A program made the translations under genes and the position numbers. From the NCBI GenBank assembly GCA_965277355.1, contig CBDICN010000002.1, positions 1,984,001 through 2,048,000 on the forward strand: DNA of 64,000 nucleotides, in the 5' to 3' direction. Each line of letters begins with the position of its first letter. Within the stretch, counting starts at the first letter, position 1. The notes below the pieces were generated by a model that did no database searches, had not been told where the DNA came from, and was given only the letters and a program-made list of their open reading frames with translations. This DNA is from RH-AL1 sp965277355 (GTDB taxonomy: Bacteria > Pseudomonadota > Alphaproteobacteria > Rhizobiales > Beijerinckiaceae). Of the stretch, positions 35,850-44,833 are shown one piece after another.

Positions 35850-36968
35850 ATGTCCGTTCGGTCTCGAACAGACCATCCAGTGCAAGGTTGCAGCCCTTTA
35901 TCCTGCATAATCGCTGTCGCGCTTGTGCTGGCGAGCGCGAATATGCCGGCTCGAGCAAGGCCCATCAAACCGGCAGCCTATGCCGATGTGACCGACGCCC
36001 GCTCTGCATTGATATCGACGAGTAAGACGATGACTGGCAATCCCCAGGCTGACACGGCAGTGATTGTGGTGCCAACGGCGGCGTCGTCTGCCCCGCTTCC
36101 CTCAACGCAAGCAACGACGACATTCCACAAGGTCGAAGTTCGCGGTGTTGGCATATTCTACCGCGAAGCCGGACCCAAGGACGCCCCGACGATCGTGCTG
36201 CTTCATGGCTTCCCGTCATCGTCGCGCGAGTTCGACACACTCATCCCGCTGTTGGCCACGCGCTTTCACGTCGTCGCACCGGATTTCCCAAGTTTCGGAC
36301 AGAGCGATACGCCGTCGTCGGCAGTGTACAACTACACATTCGACCATCTCGCCGAGACGACCGATGCGCTGCTCGATCAGCTCAAGATCGCCCGCTACAC
36401 GCTCTATCTGCACGATTACGGGGCGCCGATCGGGTATCGCATCATTTTGGCGTACCCAGAGCGACTGCACGCGCTGATCGTCCAGAATGGCAATGCCTAC
36501 AAAGAAGGGCTTGGGCCGAAGTGGGCGAAGATCGCGGAATTTTGGGCCGATCCGATGGCGCATCCCGGAGTCATCGACGCCTTCCTCTCCTATGAGGCGA
36601 CGAAGCAACGACACATCGCCGGCACCTCCCATCCGGAAGCCTATAACCCGGATAGCTGGACCGACGAATTCGCCCATCTCTCGCAACCCGGCCAACGCGA
36701 GATCCAGGCGGCCCTACTCTACGACTACCGCGCGAACGTGGCATCCTACCCCGCTTGGCAGGCGTGGCTCCGCGAATACAATCCGCCGACGCTGGTCGCG
36801 TGGGGCGCCAACGATCCGTCCTTCATCGCGGCGGGTGGCGAAGCTTATCGGCGCGACCTGCCGAATGCCGAGATCCACATGCTTGATGCCGGGCACTTCG
36901 CGTTGGACGAGAAGAACGACGAAATAGCCCGCCTGATCCTTGATTTCATGGCGCGCCATCCGGGCTAG
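35850..36968 (+). CDS. Secreted alpha/beta-hydrolase, dehalogenase-like
   Basis: Predicted 372-aa protein. Residues about 15-40 ('LSCIIAVALVLASANMPARA') form a signal peptide, followed by a linker rich in A, S and T. The hydrolase domain has 'IVLLHGFPSSSREFDTLIPLL', the Asp elbow 'LHDYGAPIGYRIILAYPER', and 'AWGANDPSF' and 'LDAGHFALDEKN'. It is a relative of the cytoplasmic protein at 31786-32646. A periplasmic role on a small substrate is likely, but the substrate is unknown. Confidence 0.88.
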   Translation: MSVRSRTDHPVQGCSPLSCIIAVALVLASANMPARARPIKPAAYADVTDARSALISTSKTMTGNPQADTAVIVVPTAASSAPLPSTQATTTFHKVEVRGVGIFYREAGPKDAPTIVLLHGFPSSSREFDTLIPLLATRFHVVAPDFPSFGQSDTPSSAVYNYTFDHLAETTDALLDQLKIARYTLYLHDYGAPIGYRIILAYPERLHALIVQNGNAYKEGLGPKWAKIAEFWADPMAHPGVIDAFLSYEATKQRHIAGTSHPEAYNPDSWTDEFAHLSQPGQREIQAALLYDYRANVASYPAWQAWLREYNPPTLVAWGANDPSFIAAGGEAYRRDLPNAEIHMLDAGHFALDEKNDEIARLILDFMARHPG

Positions 36969-37032
36969 CATTACAGTTGCGGTACGTCCGCTTCTCTGAA
37001 TCCATGAGCTTCCATGATTCGGGGGATCGTGG

Positions 37033-38362
37033 ATGGCGGGCTTGTCGATCGAGGAGACGCTCGAGCTGTGGGCTTCGTCGCTTCGGACGGTGAAGGCTCG
37101 CATGCGGCCGCTGTTCCTGCAGGAGCGGACGGCGGCCTCCGCGGGGTTGTTCCTCGACGGCCTGCTGGGAGCGAACGTCGCAAGACCGGCTGGTCCCGGG
37201 CGGAGGCGGCGGGCGATCCCGGCCCCTGGCGCCAGCAGGCGATACTGGGGCGGGGGCAGTGGGACGCCGACGCCCTGCGCGACATCGTGCGCGACTACGC
37301 GCTGGAGACGCTGGCCGATGCCGACGCCGTGCTCGTGATCGACGAGACCGGCTTCCTGAAGCAGGGCAAGGCGTCGTGCGCCGTCGGCCGGCAGTACACG
37401 CGATCGGCGGGCAAGATCACCAACTGCCAGGTCGGCGTCTTTGCGGCCTACGCGTCGCGGCACGGCCATGCCTTCGTCGACCGCACCCTCTATCTGCCGA
37501 AGGCCTGGACCGACGATCCCGCGCGCATGGCCGCGGCGCACGTGCCCGGAGAGTTAAGGTTCGCGACCAAACCGAAACTCGCCGTGGCGATGATCGAGCG
37601 GGCGATTCGCCTCCGCCGTGCCCGACACGCGCTGCTTTTTTCCCCAGGAGCGGAACGGGCGGTTGGCGTTGGTGCCGAGCACGTAGCCTTTGCCGGCTCG
37701 CCGCAGTGCCATCTCGACGTCTCCGGTACCGTAGACTGTGTCGGCGGCGACCCAGGCGAAGGGCATCTCAGCGGCGATCGCTTGCGAGCTGCCGGAGACC
37801 GCCTGGACCCGCCTGTCGGCCGGAGAGGGCACCAAGGGCGCGCGGCTGCACGACTGGCACTATCTCGAACTCGCCGACCGCGACGCCGCGAGTGCGACGG
37901 TCCTCCCGGCTCGTGGACGCGGGGCCTGCTCGTACGGCGCCACGTCGCCGACGGGTCGATGGCCTTCTTCTCGACCTGGTGCCCGCTCGGCACGTCGCTC
38001 GAGACCCTGGTGGCTGCGGAGGGCCGTCGCTGGACCATTGAGGACGCCTTCAAGACCGCCAAGAACGAGCTCGGCCTCGACCACAACGAGACGCGCTCCT
38101 GGCACGGCTGGCATCGCCACGTCTCGCTCGTCATGACCGCCTTCGCCATGCTGGCCGCGATCCGCCACCACGCCAACGCCACGACCCCTCCGCCCCCAAA
38201 AAGATCGGCGACGACGGTCCGACCACGCCGCCCCTGATCCGCTGGTCGATGCAGGAAATCCGCCGCATCGCCGTGCGCCTCGCGCAACGACGCATCGCAC
38301 CCGCACAGGTGATCGCGTGGAGCCTATGGCGACGCGCCCATCAAGCCGCCGCACGGCAACGC
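37033..38362 (+). pseudogene. IS701-family transposase, frameshifted with an internal inversion
   Basis: The reading begins 'MAGLSIEETLELWASSLRTVKARMRPLF', shifts near 37172 to 'SERRKTGWSRAEAAGDPGPW', and keeps the first catalytic Asp in 'VLVIDETGFLKQGK'. The segment 37605-37778 is then reversed. Reading on the plus strand resumes with 'ACELPETAWTRLSAGEGTKG', shifts again, and continues to 'FFSTWCPLGTSLETLVAAEG' and 'NETRSWHGWHRHVSLVMTAFAMLAA'. It ends near 38362, where an IS630 fragment begins. Confidence 0.9.
37605..37778 (-). other. Inverted segment inside the IS701 transposase
   Basis: Read on the minus strand, this stretch gives 'EMPFAWVAADTVYGTGDVEM' and 'AGKGYVLGTNANRPFRSWGK', the missing middle of the transposase. 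Re-inverting it would join 'MIERAI' to 'AAEMPFAW' and 'VSGTAEA' to 'IACELPET'. Both original junctions contain the 8-bp palindrome GCGATCGC. One extra T remains at the left junction. Confidence 0.88.
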
Positions 38363-38363
38363 C

Positions 38364-38815
38364 ATCATGCGGGAGGCGGCGGTTGCCAAGACGGCCGTCT
38401 GGCGTTGGCAGGAGCGCTTCATGCGGGAGGGCGTCGATGGTCTGCTGCGCGACAAGACGCGGCCACCCGGCAAGCCGCCGCTGCCGCGCGACGTCGTCAA
38501 CAAAGTCGTTGCTCTGACGCAGAGCGAGCCGCCGGGCGAGACCACACATTGGACGGCGCCCGCGACGGCACAAGCGATGGGCGTCAGCGTCAGCTCCGTG
38601 CAGCGCATCTGGAAGGCGCATGGGCTCGCGCCGCATCGCTTCCGCCGCTTCAAGCTGTCCAACGATCCGCTCTTCGCCGCTAAGCTCCGCGATGTCGTCG
38701 GGCTCTACGTGGACCCGCCGGTGCACGCCATCGTGTTGTCGCTCGACGAAAAGTCCCAGATCCAGGCGCTCGATCGCACCCAGCCCGGCCTGCCGCTCAA
38801 GAAGGGTCGGCTCGG
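38364..38815 (+). pseudogene. IS630-family transposase, both ends missing
   Basis: The reading 'MREAAVAKTAVWRWQERFMREGVDGLLRDKTRPPGKPPL' followed by 'WTAPATAQAMGVSVSSVQRIWKAHGLAPHRFRRFKLSNDPLF' and 'AIVLSLDEKSQIQALDRTQPGLPLKKGR' is an IS630 transposase. It starts in the middle of the first helix-turn-helix and ends after the first catalytic Asp. It is joined directly to the IS701 end on the left and to unrelated DNA on the right. Confidence 0.85.
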
Positions 38816-38817
38816 AA

Positions 38818-39009
38818 CGCCTGCGCCAGCCATATGCGTGTCAGCAGCAACAGCCATGGTCTCAGTAGCCCGACGAGCCTGGCGATGAGCCGTAGCGGCC
38901 CCGCGAGAGCTCGCGCGGCCTGGCGTGCCATCTCGGCAGGCTCGAATTCGGTCGCAGTCACCTTGAACCCTGCCCAGCCCATGGAATGACGCGAAAGAGA
39001 CAGGGTCAC
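38818..39009 (-). pseudogene. Possible DoxX-like membrane protein fragment
   Basis: A reading of about 64 residues ends 'LAGPLRLIARLVGLLRPWLLLLTRIWLAQAF' exactly at the IS630 junction. The 'R.WLAQAF' pattern resembles the first helix of DoxX-type membrane proteins, and the rest would have been removed by the insertion. Support is weak. Confidence 0.35.
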
Positions 39010-39158
39010 GCGACAAGCATGGTCATTTAATCCGCGATTGCTTTACAGTATAGTGCCATAGCAGAAGGCTTTGTTCATAGTTCGCAAAATTTGAGTTCGG
39101 CAAGATGTAATTTTCCATGCCCGCCCGCGAAAGACGTGTTGCCAAGGAGAATTTGTAC

Positions 39159-39428
39159 ATGCGCACTTCCATTCTCACTCTTGCTGCCCTCGCGACTTTT
39201 CCTCTGCCTGCCTTTGCGCAGAATCGCACGCTGCCGGCCGGCTTTGGCGACTTCGAGATATCGGCATTCGAAATGCAGCAGGCGGCGATCGCCGTGGCGA
39301 CGAACAAGAGGACAGGCCACAAGGTCAATGTCGTGAAAATGAAGAACGGGCACATGATGGTGCTCGTCCCGTTCGATAGCTACGCCGCCTTCATGAAGGG
39401 TACCGGCCCCGACGATATGTGGCAATAG
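39159..39428 (+). CDS. Small secreted protein, related to the one at 22214
   Basis: Predicted 89-aa protein with a signal peptide ('MRTSILTLAALATFPLPAFAQN') and a good ribosome site (AAGGAG, 9 bases before ATG). The mature part contains 'TNKRTGHKVNVVKMKNGHMMVLVPF', shared in part with the protein at 22214-22522. No cysteines remain after cleavage. Function is unknown. The gene converges on the sigma-like gene. Confidence 0.75.
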   Translation: MRTSILTLAALATFPLPAFAQNRTLPAGFGDFEISAFEMQQAAIAVATNKRTGHKVNVVKMKNGHMMVLVPFDSYAAFMKGTGPDDMWQ

Positions 39429-39454
39429 CAGCTCGGGACCGAAGAGCGTCCGCG

Positions 39455-39910
39455 TCAGCGCGCTCTTCGGCCCCGCCGTCCGACAAGAGTTTTCTCGTAG
39501 CAGCTGGTCGCGTAGACACGTCCCCAGGCGATCCATGACTTCACTCGGCCGACGGCGTTGTGATGCCACTTGCTGCCCGCATCTCGCTGTCGACGCAGAT
39601 GCAGGGATGCATGATGATGCGCGATCGCAAGCAGCCAATTGGCGAACGGTCTCAATCGATCGTAGGTGTTTCTGGCGTCGTGCACGGCACGGAGCGTGTC
39701 GGCAACCATCTGCTCGCGGACCATCCCGGTCAAACCAGCGGCGATGGCAACCGACCAGATGATCTTCCGGCATTCCAAGAGGAGCAACGCGTAACCAGCT
39801 TTGTCCCCATCTTGCGCTCGGGTCATGAGGACGGACAGGTCGCTCCACGTCGGCGCGCTGACCGGGAGAGGCGCCTCGATTACTGCATGCTGCGCGGCAC
39901 GACCCATCAT
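39455..39910 (-). CDS. Truncated ECF sigma-factor-like protein
   Basis: Predicted 151-aa protein. 'LMTRAQDGDKAGYALLLLECRKIIWSVA' and 'LRAVHDARNTYDRLRPFANWLLAIAHHHASLHLRRQRDAG' correspond to sigma-70 region 2 of ECF factors. Region 4, needed for -35 recognition, is absent, and the final 35 residues look unrelated. It may be a decayed gene or a region-2-only protein. Tandem ATGs at 39910 and 39907 are likely starts. Confidence 0.65.
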   Translation of the reverse strand: MMGRAAQHAVIEAPLPVSAPTWSDLSVLMTRAQDGDKAGYALLLLECRKIIWSVAIAAGLTGMVREQMVADTLRAVHDARNTYDRLRPFANWLLAIAHHHASLHLRRQRDAGSKWHHNAVGRVKSWIAWGRVYATSCYEKTLVGRRGRRAR

Positions 39911-40068
39911 CCGTTCTCCGAGCGACCCCGATCGCACATCGAACTTTGATCCTGTCCGTCGCTCAGACAAATGCCGAGTCTTGCTAGTTTCGATAGTCCG
40001 CGGCTATCGAACAGGGCGTCGGCACCGAGATTTTCGATCTGATCGTTCCGAAGGAAGACCGACCTCAA

Positions 40069-41007
40069 ATGGAAATGCACCAGATCCGGTATTTCCTCGC
40101 GGTGTGCGACGAGCTGAACTTCACCAGAGCCGCCGAACGTTGCCATGTCTCCCAGCCGTCCCTGACGCGCGCGGTAAAGCTTCTCGAGCAGGAACTGGGT
40201 GGCGCGCTTTTCGTGCGAGCGAGGGCGAACTCGCAGATCACGGAGCTTGGAAAGATGATGCGCCCGCATCTCGCCGAGATCCTTGCGCGCGCCGACGCCG
40301 CGAAGCGACAAGCAGGGACCTACACGAAAGGCACGCGGGCTCGCCTGCGTTTGGGTGTCTTATGCACCATCGCGCCCGAACCGATCGTCGCGCTCGTCGA
40401 AGGCATGACAAAACGGCATCCGGATACGGATCTCGATATCTTGGATCTAACCGCCGTGAAGCTCGAGGCCGGCCTCCAGAACGGAGACCTCGACGTGGGG
40501 GTCTATTGTTGGCCCGACCGCAGTGACGAGAGGCTGCATCGCGTGCCTCTGTTTCATGAACGCATGATGATCGTGCTCCACCCGGATCATAAGCTCGCGA
40601 CGCAGGCCACGTTGAGCTTCGCGGACCTTAGTGATGAGCGCTACATCAACCGGCTGAATTGCGAGTTCAACGGCGCATCGGCCTGGCGCGATTGTGGTGT
40701 CACCTGGAAGATCGTCTATCGTAGCGAGCGCGACGATTGGATCCTGGCGATGGTGGCCGCAGGCATGGGCTTTGGCTTCCTCCCGGAGCACTGCATCTCG
40801 CATCCCGGGGTCGTCGCGGTACCGGTCGGCGATCCCCCGCTCGAGCGAAATGTCGACATCGTGACCGTCAGAGGTCGACGATACACCCCAGCTGTCGGTG
40901 CGGTGATTCGAGAGGCGCGCCGCATTGATTGGACGAAGACCAGCGTCGGAATCAAAGCCCCAACGCTGACATCAGACGAGCTCGCAACCCTTCCAGGATC
41001 CGTCTGA
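40069..41007 (+). CDS. LysR-family regulator
   Basis: Predicted 312-aa regulator. The helix-turn-helix reads 'HQIRYFLAVCDELNFTRAAERCHVSQPSLTRAVKLLEQELGGALFVRARANSQITELG', followed by the effector-binding domain ('RLRLGVLCTIAPEPIVALVEG' and 'MVAAGMGFGFLPEHC'). No adjacent target gene on the other strand is intact: the sigma-like gene lies 158 bp away, divergently. It may act in stress or redox control, but this is inference. Confidence 0.92.
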   Translation: MEMHQIRYFLAVCDELNFTRAAERCHVSQPSLTRAVKLLEQELGGALFVRARANSQITELGKMMRPHLAEILARADAAKRQAGTYTKGTRARLRLGVLCTIAPEPIVALVEGMTKRHPDTDLDILDLTAVKLEAGLQNGDLDVGVYCWPDRSDERLHRVPLFHERMMIVLHPDHKLATQATLSFADLSDERYINRLNCEFNGASAWRDCGVTWKIVYRSERDDWILAMVAAGMGFGFLPEHCISHPGVVAVPVGDPPLERNVDIVTVRGRRYTPAVGAVIREARRIDWTKTSVGIKAPTLTSDELATLPGSV

Positions 41008-41440
41008 TCACCGCGCAGCCGAACTGCGCAAGACGACGGCATCCTCAAGTGAGCCGTGGCATCGGCTGCCCATCCGAGCGTCCGCTTCGGAGGAGATAAC
41101 ATTCTCTTCTAACGTCCGACATGGTGAAGGTTTTCGGATGCCGGCCGTCGGCAACCAAGCGGCTTGGTGAGGGCCGGCGTTCGAAAGCCGCCCATGCACG
41201 AACCCGCGGGTTTGCGCGCCGCAGCTATGGGGATTTAAGGATCTGAGGTGTCTTCGGAGGGGAGCCTGTTGCCAATCGCGTGCCGCCTTCGAGCGGCGAT
41301 GAGGGACGATCCCGAACGCAAAGATGGGCACATGCAGGCGGTCGATGCTTGGCTGGGCGTCGCGCACCCTTGTTGAGCGTAAACGTCCTCGATGGCCGAA
41401 GCGGCGGCTTCAATGTGTGATCGCATCAGGTCGCGCCGGG
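41008..41440. other. Intergenic stretch, nothing recognised
   Basis: 430 bp between the LysR gene and the IS91 remnant. Short open frames here lack family features. The right part probably holds the terminal region of the IS91 element. Confidence 0.5.
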
Positions 41441-42602
41441 TCACGACGCCATCATCCCGGACCAGCTGTGCGCAGCCGGCGGACCTCGAGGCCGAGCGGA
41501 ACCACGCAAGATGTCGATGACGATCATGCGGCCGCCGCAGCAAGGGCATGACGGCCGCACGACGGGCGGCGGCTCGGCCTCGGCCGAGGCCGTGGTGGCG
41601 GGCGCAACTGGAACGGCTAGCAGGGCCCCGGCTTGCGCGACGTTGGCCTTGCGGCCGGCGCTGGCGAGCAGGCCGTAGTGTCTGATGCGGTGGAAGCCCT
41701 TGGGCAGAACGTGCAGCAGAAAGCGGCGGATGAACTCGTCGGCAGCGAGCGTCATGGTGCGGTGGCGATCGGTGCTGGCGCGCCGGTAATCCTTGTAGCG
41801 GAAGGTGACGCCGCTTTCGTCGAGGGAGATCAAACGACGGTTCGAGACGGCGACGCGCTGCGTGTTGCGCGAGAGATAGGCAAGCACGGGTTCGGGGCGA
41901 AGGGCGGCTTGGCGTAGACGACCCAGCTCTTCTTCCGGACTGGTGCCAGATGACGCAGGAACGCGCGCCGCTCGATCAAGCCTGCCTGTTCGCCGAAGAA
42001 CTGCAGGTGCTTGCTCTCGTGCAGCTCGATCAGCCGTGTCAGGAACAGTCGGCGTGAGAGCTTCGAGAGGACGCGAACAGGTAGCAGGATGTGCCGTCGC
42101 CTGAGAGACCGCCTCCGGGGTACGATCATGTGGATGTGCGGATGATGCGTCAGCGCCGAGCCCCAGAACCGCGGTGATGCCGATGCGCGCGAAGGTGGCG
42201 TGGATCGGCGGCGATCGTCATTATCGTCTCTGACGCCGCCTTGAACAGCAGATCGTAGACGACCGCCTTGTTATGGAAGGCGATGTCGGCGACCTCGGCG
42301 GGAACCGTGAAGACGACGTGGAAGTAGCCGACCGGCAGCAGGTCAGCCTCGCGTGCCTCCAGCCACGCGCGCGCGGCGTTGCCTTGGCACTTCGGGCAGT
42401 GCCGGTTCCTGCAGCTGTTGTAGGCAATGCGAGCGAGGCCGCAGTCCTCGCAAGCCTCGACGTGGCCGCCGTGCGCCGCCGTGCGGCAGGTCTCGATGGC
42501 CGCCATCACCTTGAGCTGGGCGAGGCTGACGCGTGCGCCGTCCGCCAGGTAGCGCCGTGACGACGGAAAGACGTCGGCGACCTCCAGCGCCGACTGCGTC
42601 AC
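41441..42602 (-). pseudogene. IS91-family transposase, in three frames
   Basis: From 42602 the reading is 'YLADGARVSLAQLKVMAAIETCRTAAHGGHVEACEDCG' with the zinc finger 'CRNRHCPKCQG'. It then shifts near 42160 and again near 41880. Later parts are 'RRRHILLPVRVLSKLSRRLFLTRL' and 'VTFRYKDYRRASTDRHRTMTLAADEFIRRFLLHVLPKGFHRIRHYGLL', ending in 'CPCCGGRM'. The order is complete but the gene is inactive. Confidence 0.9.
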
Positions 42603-42605
42603 CGA

Positions 42606-43500
42606 TCAGCCGCCGGGGCCCTCAAAAAGCTTGAGCGTTTCGATCGGGCTCGTAACTGCTCGGATCGTCGTGGTGGCGACGCGGGCGTAGAGCGCGGTGT
42701 GTCGAGCTTCGCGTGTCCAAGCAGAACCTGGATCACACGGATGTCGACATCCTGCTCGAGCGGGTGCGTCGCAAAGCTGTGGCGCAACGTGTGCGGGCTG
42801 ACGCGCTTGCGGATGCCGGCGGCTTCGGCTGCCTCGTGAACGGCGCGATTGAGCTGACGGGTCGAGATCGGCTCGAGCGCGTTGCGGCCCGGAAACAGCC
42901 AACCGTGCGGCAGCATCACGCCGCGGCGCTTGCCTTCGCGCCACCAAAGCCGGAGCAGCCCTAGGAGTTGCGGCGATAGCATGGCGTTGCGGTCCTTGCG
43001 TCCCTTGCCCTGCTCGACGCGGATCAGCATGCGCGTCGAGTCGATATCGTTGACCTTAAGCGCCGCCACCTCCGACACACGCAGGCCCCGCCGTAGGCTG
43101 TCCCGAGCGCAGCCTTGTGCTTCTGCCCCGGCGCCGCTTCGAGCAGCCGTCCGACCTCCTCGACGCTCAGCACGTCTGGCAGCTTGCGGGGATGACGCAC
43201 CAGGATGAAGCGCCGCGACAGGTCGGGCCGGTCAAGCGTCACGTTGAACAGAAAGCGCAGCGCCGAGACCGAGGCATTGACGGTCGGCGGCTGCGCACCG
43301 CTCTCCACCTGATGCACCTGGAAGCGGCGAATATCCTCCGCCGTCGCCTTCTCCGGCGCACGACGCAAGGAATGCGGCGAAGCCGCCCACGAAGCGAAGA
43401 TAGTCGCGCTGAGTCCCTCGCGAAAGCCGCGCATGGCCATGTCTTCGAGCATGCGGCGGCGCAACGGGCTGACGGGCCTTTGAATCGATCGGGTGGACAT
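42606..43500 (-). pseudogene. IS91-associated tyrosine recombinase, frameshifted
   Basis: The N-terminal SAM-like part ('ATAEDIRRFQVHQVESGAQPPTVNASVSALRFLFNVTL' with small differences) is followed by a shift near 43090. The catalytic part then reads 'LRVSEVAALKVNDIDSTRMLIRVEQGKGRKDR' and 'VSPHTLRHSFATHPLEQDVDIRVIQVLLGHAKLDT'. A second shift near 42695 separates 'LYARVATTTIRAVTSP' and loses the conserved context of the last Tyr. It lies directly upstream of the IS91 transposase, as usual for such pairs. Confidence 0.88.
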
Positions 43501-43835
43501 CGGGTCTTCCTCGAGCTGAAGGGTGACCCTTCATGCTCGGAGACCGGCCCGGCCCCTCTCAACCTGCGCTGACAACTGCGACTGCCCATGCCCTCCCCGC
43601 GGGCCTCCCGCGAAGCGGGTTCGTGCATGGGCGCAAAGCGGCCGGTCGCCTCAAGCCGGTGCTCAAGAGGCTGGGGCCCAGGGGGCGGCCTGCATGGCAG
43701 CTTCGCGGAGCCGACGGTCGGCTCGATCGGCTTGAGATGACCAATTGCGGTCCCCGTGAAGGATGCGCCTCCTGGTGGTATTGCGAACAAAGGGTGAAAC
43801 TGAGAGCTTGCTCGAGGGCAAGCGAGACGATTTCA

Positions 43836-44545
43836 TTGAGCGGCTATCTCGATAGACTGAACGACGCGCAGCGTGCGGCAGCGACGCACGGCATCGGCTT
43901 CCCTGCGGCGCCGCTCCTCGTCATCGCGGGCGCCGGTTCGGGCAAGACCAATATGCGCTTGCGCATCGCGTGGCGCACATCCTGGTCAACGGGGCGAACC
44001 CACGCCGCATCCTGATGCTGACCTTCTCGCGCCGCGCCGCCGCCGAGATGTCGCGCCGGATCGAGCGCATCTCGCGCGAGGTGCTCGGCGAACGTTCGCG
44101 CGGCCTCGTCGAGGGCCTCGAATGGTCCGGCACCTTCCATGGGATCGGCGCGCGCCTTCTGCGCGAGCACGCTGGTTCGCTCGGGCTCGATCCAGGCTTC
44201 ACAGTCCACGATCGCGAGGATTCGGCGGACCTCATGAACCTGGTACGCGACGAGCTCGGGTTCTCGAAGACGACGCGCCGATTCCCGACAAAAGCGACCT
44301 GCCTTGCGATCTACTCACGTTGCATCAACGCCGAGGCGCCCCTGGAAGAGGTTCTGGCGGCCACCTTTCCCTGGTGCGTGACGTGGCGCGACGAGCTCCT
44401 TGCGATGTTCGGATCATACGTCGACGCCAAGCAGGCGGAGAACGTCCTCGACTACGACGATCTCCTGCCGCACTGGGCGCAGGCCGTCAGCGAGCCGGCG
44501 ATCGCCGCCGAGATGGGCGGCCGGTTCGACCACGTACTGGTCGCT
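43836..44545 (+). pseudogene. UvrD/Rep-type helicase, N-terminal fragment
   Basis: The reading 'LSGYLDRLNDAQRAAATHG' with the Walker A 'LLVIAGAGSGKTN' shifts by an insertion near 43955. It continues 'VAHILVNGANPRRILMLTFSRRAAAEMSRRIERI', 'FHGIGARLLREHAGSLGLDPGFTVHDREDSADLMN' and 'ENVLDYDDLLPHWAQ'. It stops at 'FDHVLV', just before the DEYQD motif. The rest is gone, so it is inactive. Confidence 0.85.
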
Positions 44546-44833
44546 GTCGAAGCTATGAAGGTTGTTCATCCGAGGCTCGGGTGGGGTGCTGTGGCTGCGC
44601 GAAGGGCTTTGGCTTTGCCGGGCCTATAGGCCGTTCGCGAGCAGAGCCAAATGCTCGGGTTTTGCTTCAGGTTCCAGAGGCGAACAAAGCTCGATGTCAA
44701 AGCCGCTCCGTCTCGATCTGTGCCCCGCGACAGGTATCGGCGACAAGCCTTACAAATGTGGCTCCGCTGAGAATGTAACTCGCAAAGGTATGGTGTCGTA
44801 ATTGGTGCAGCGCCTGCAACAGGAGGAGGCCTC

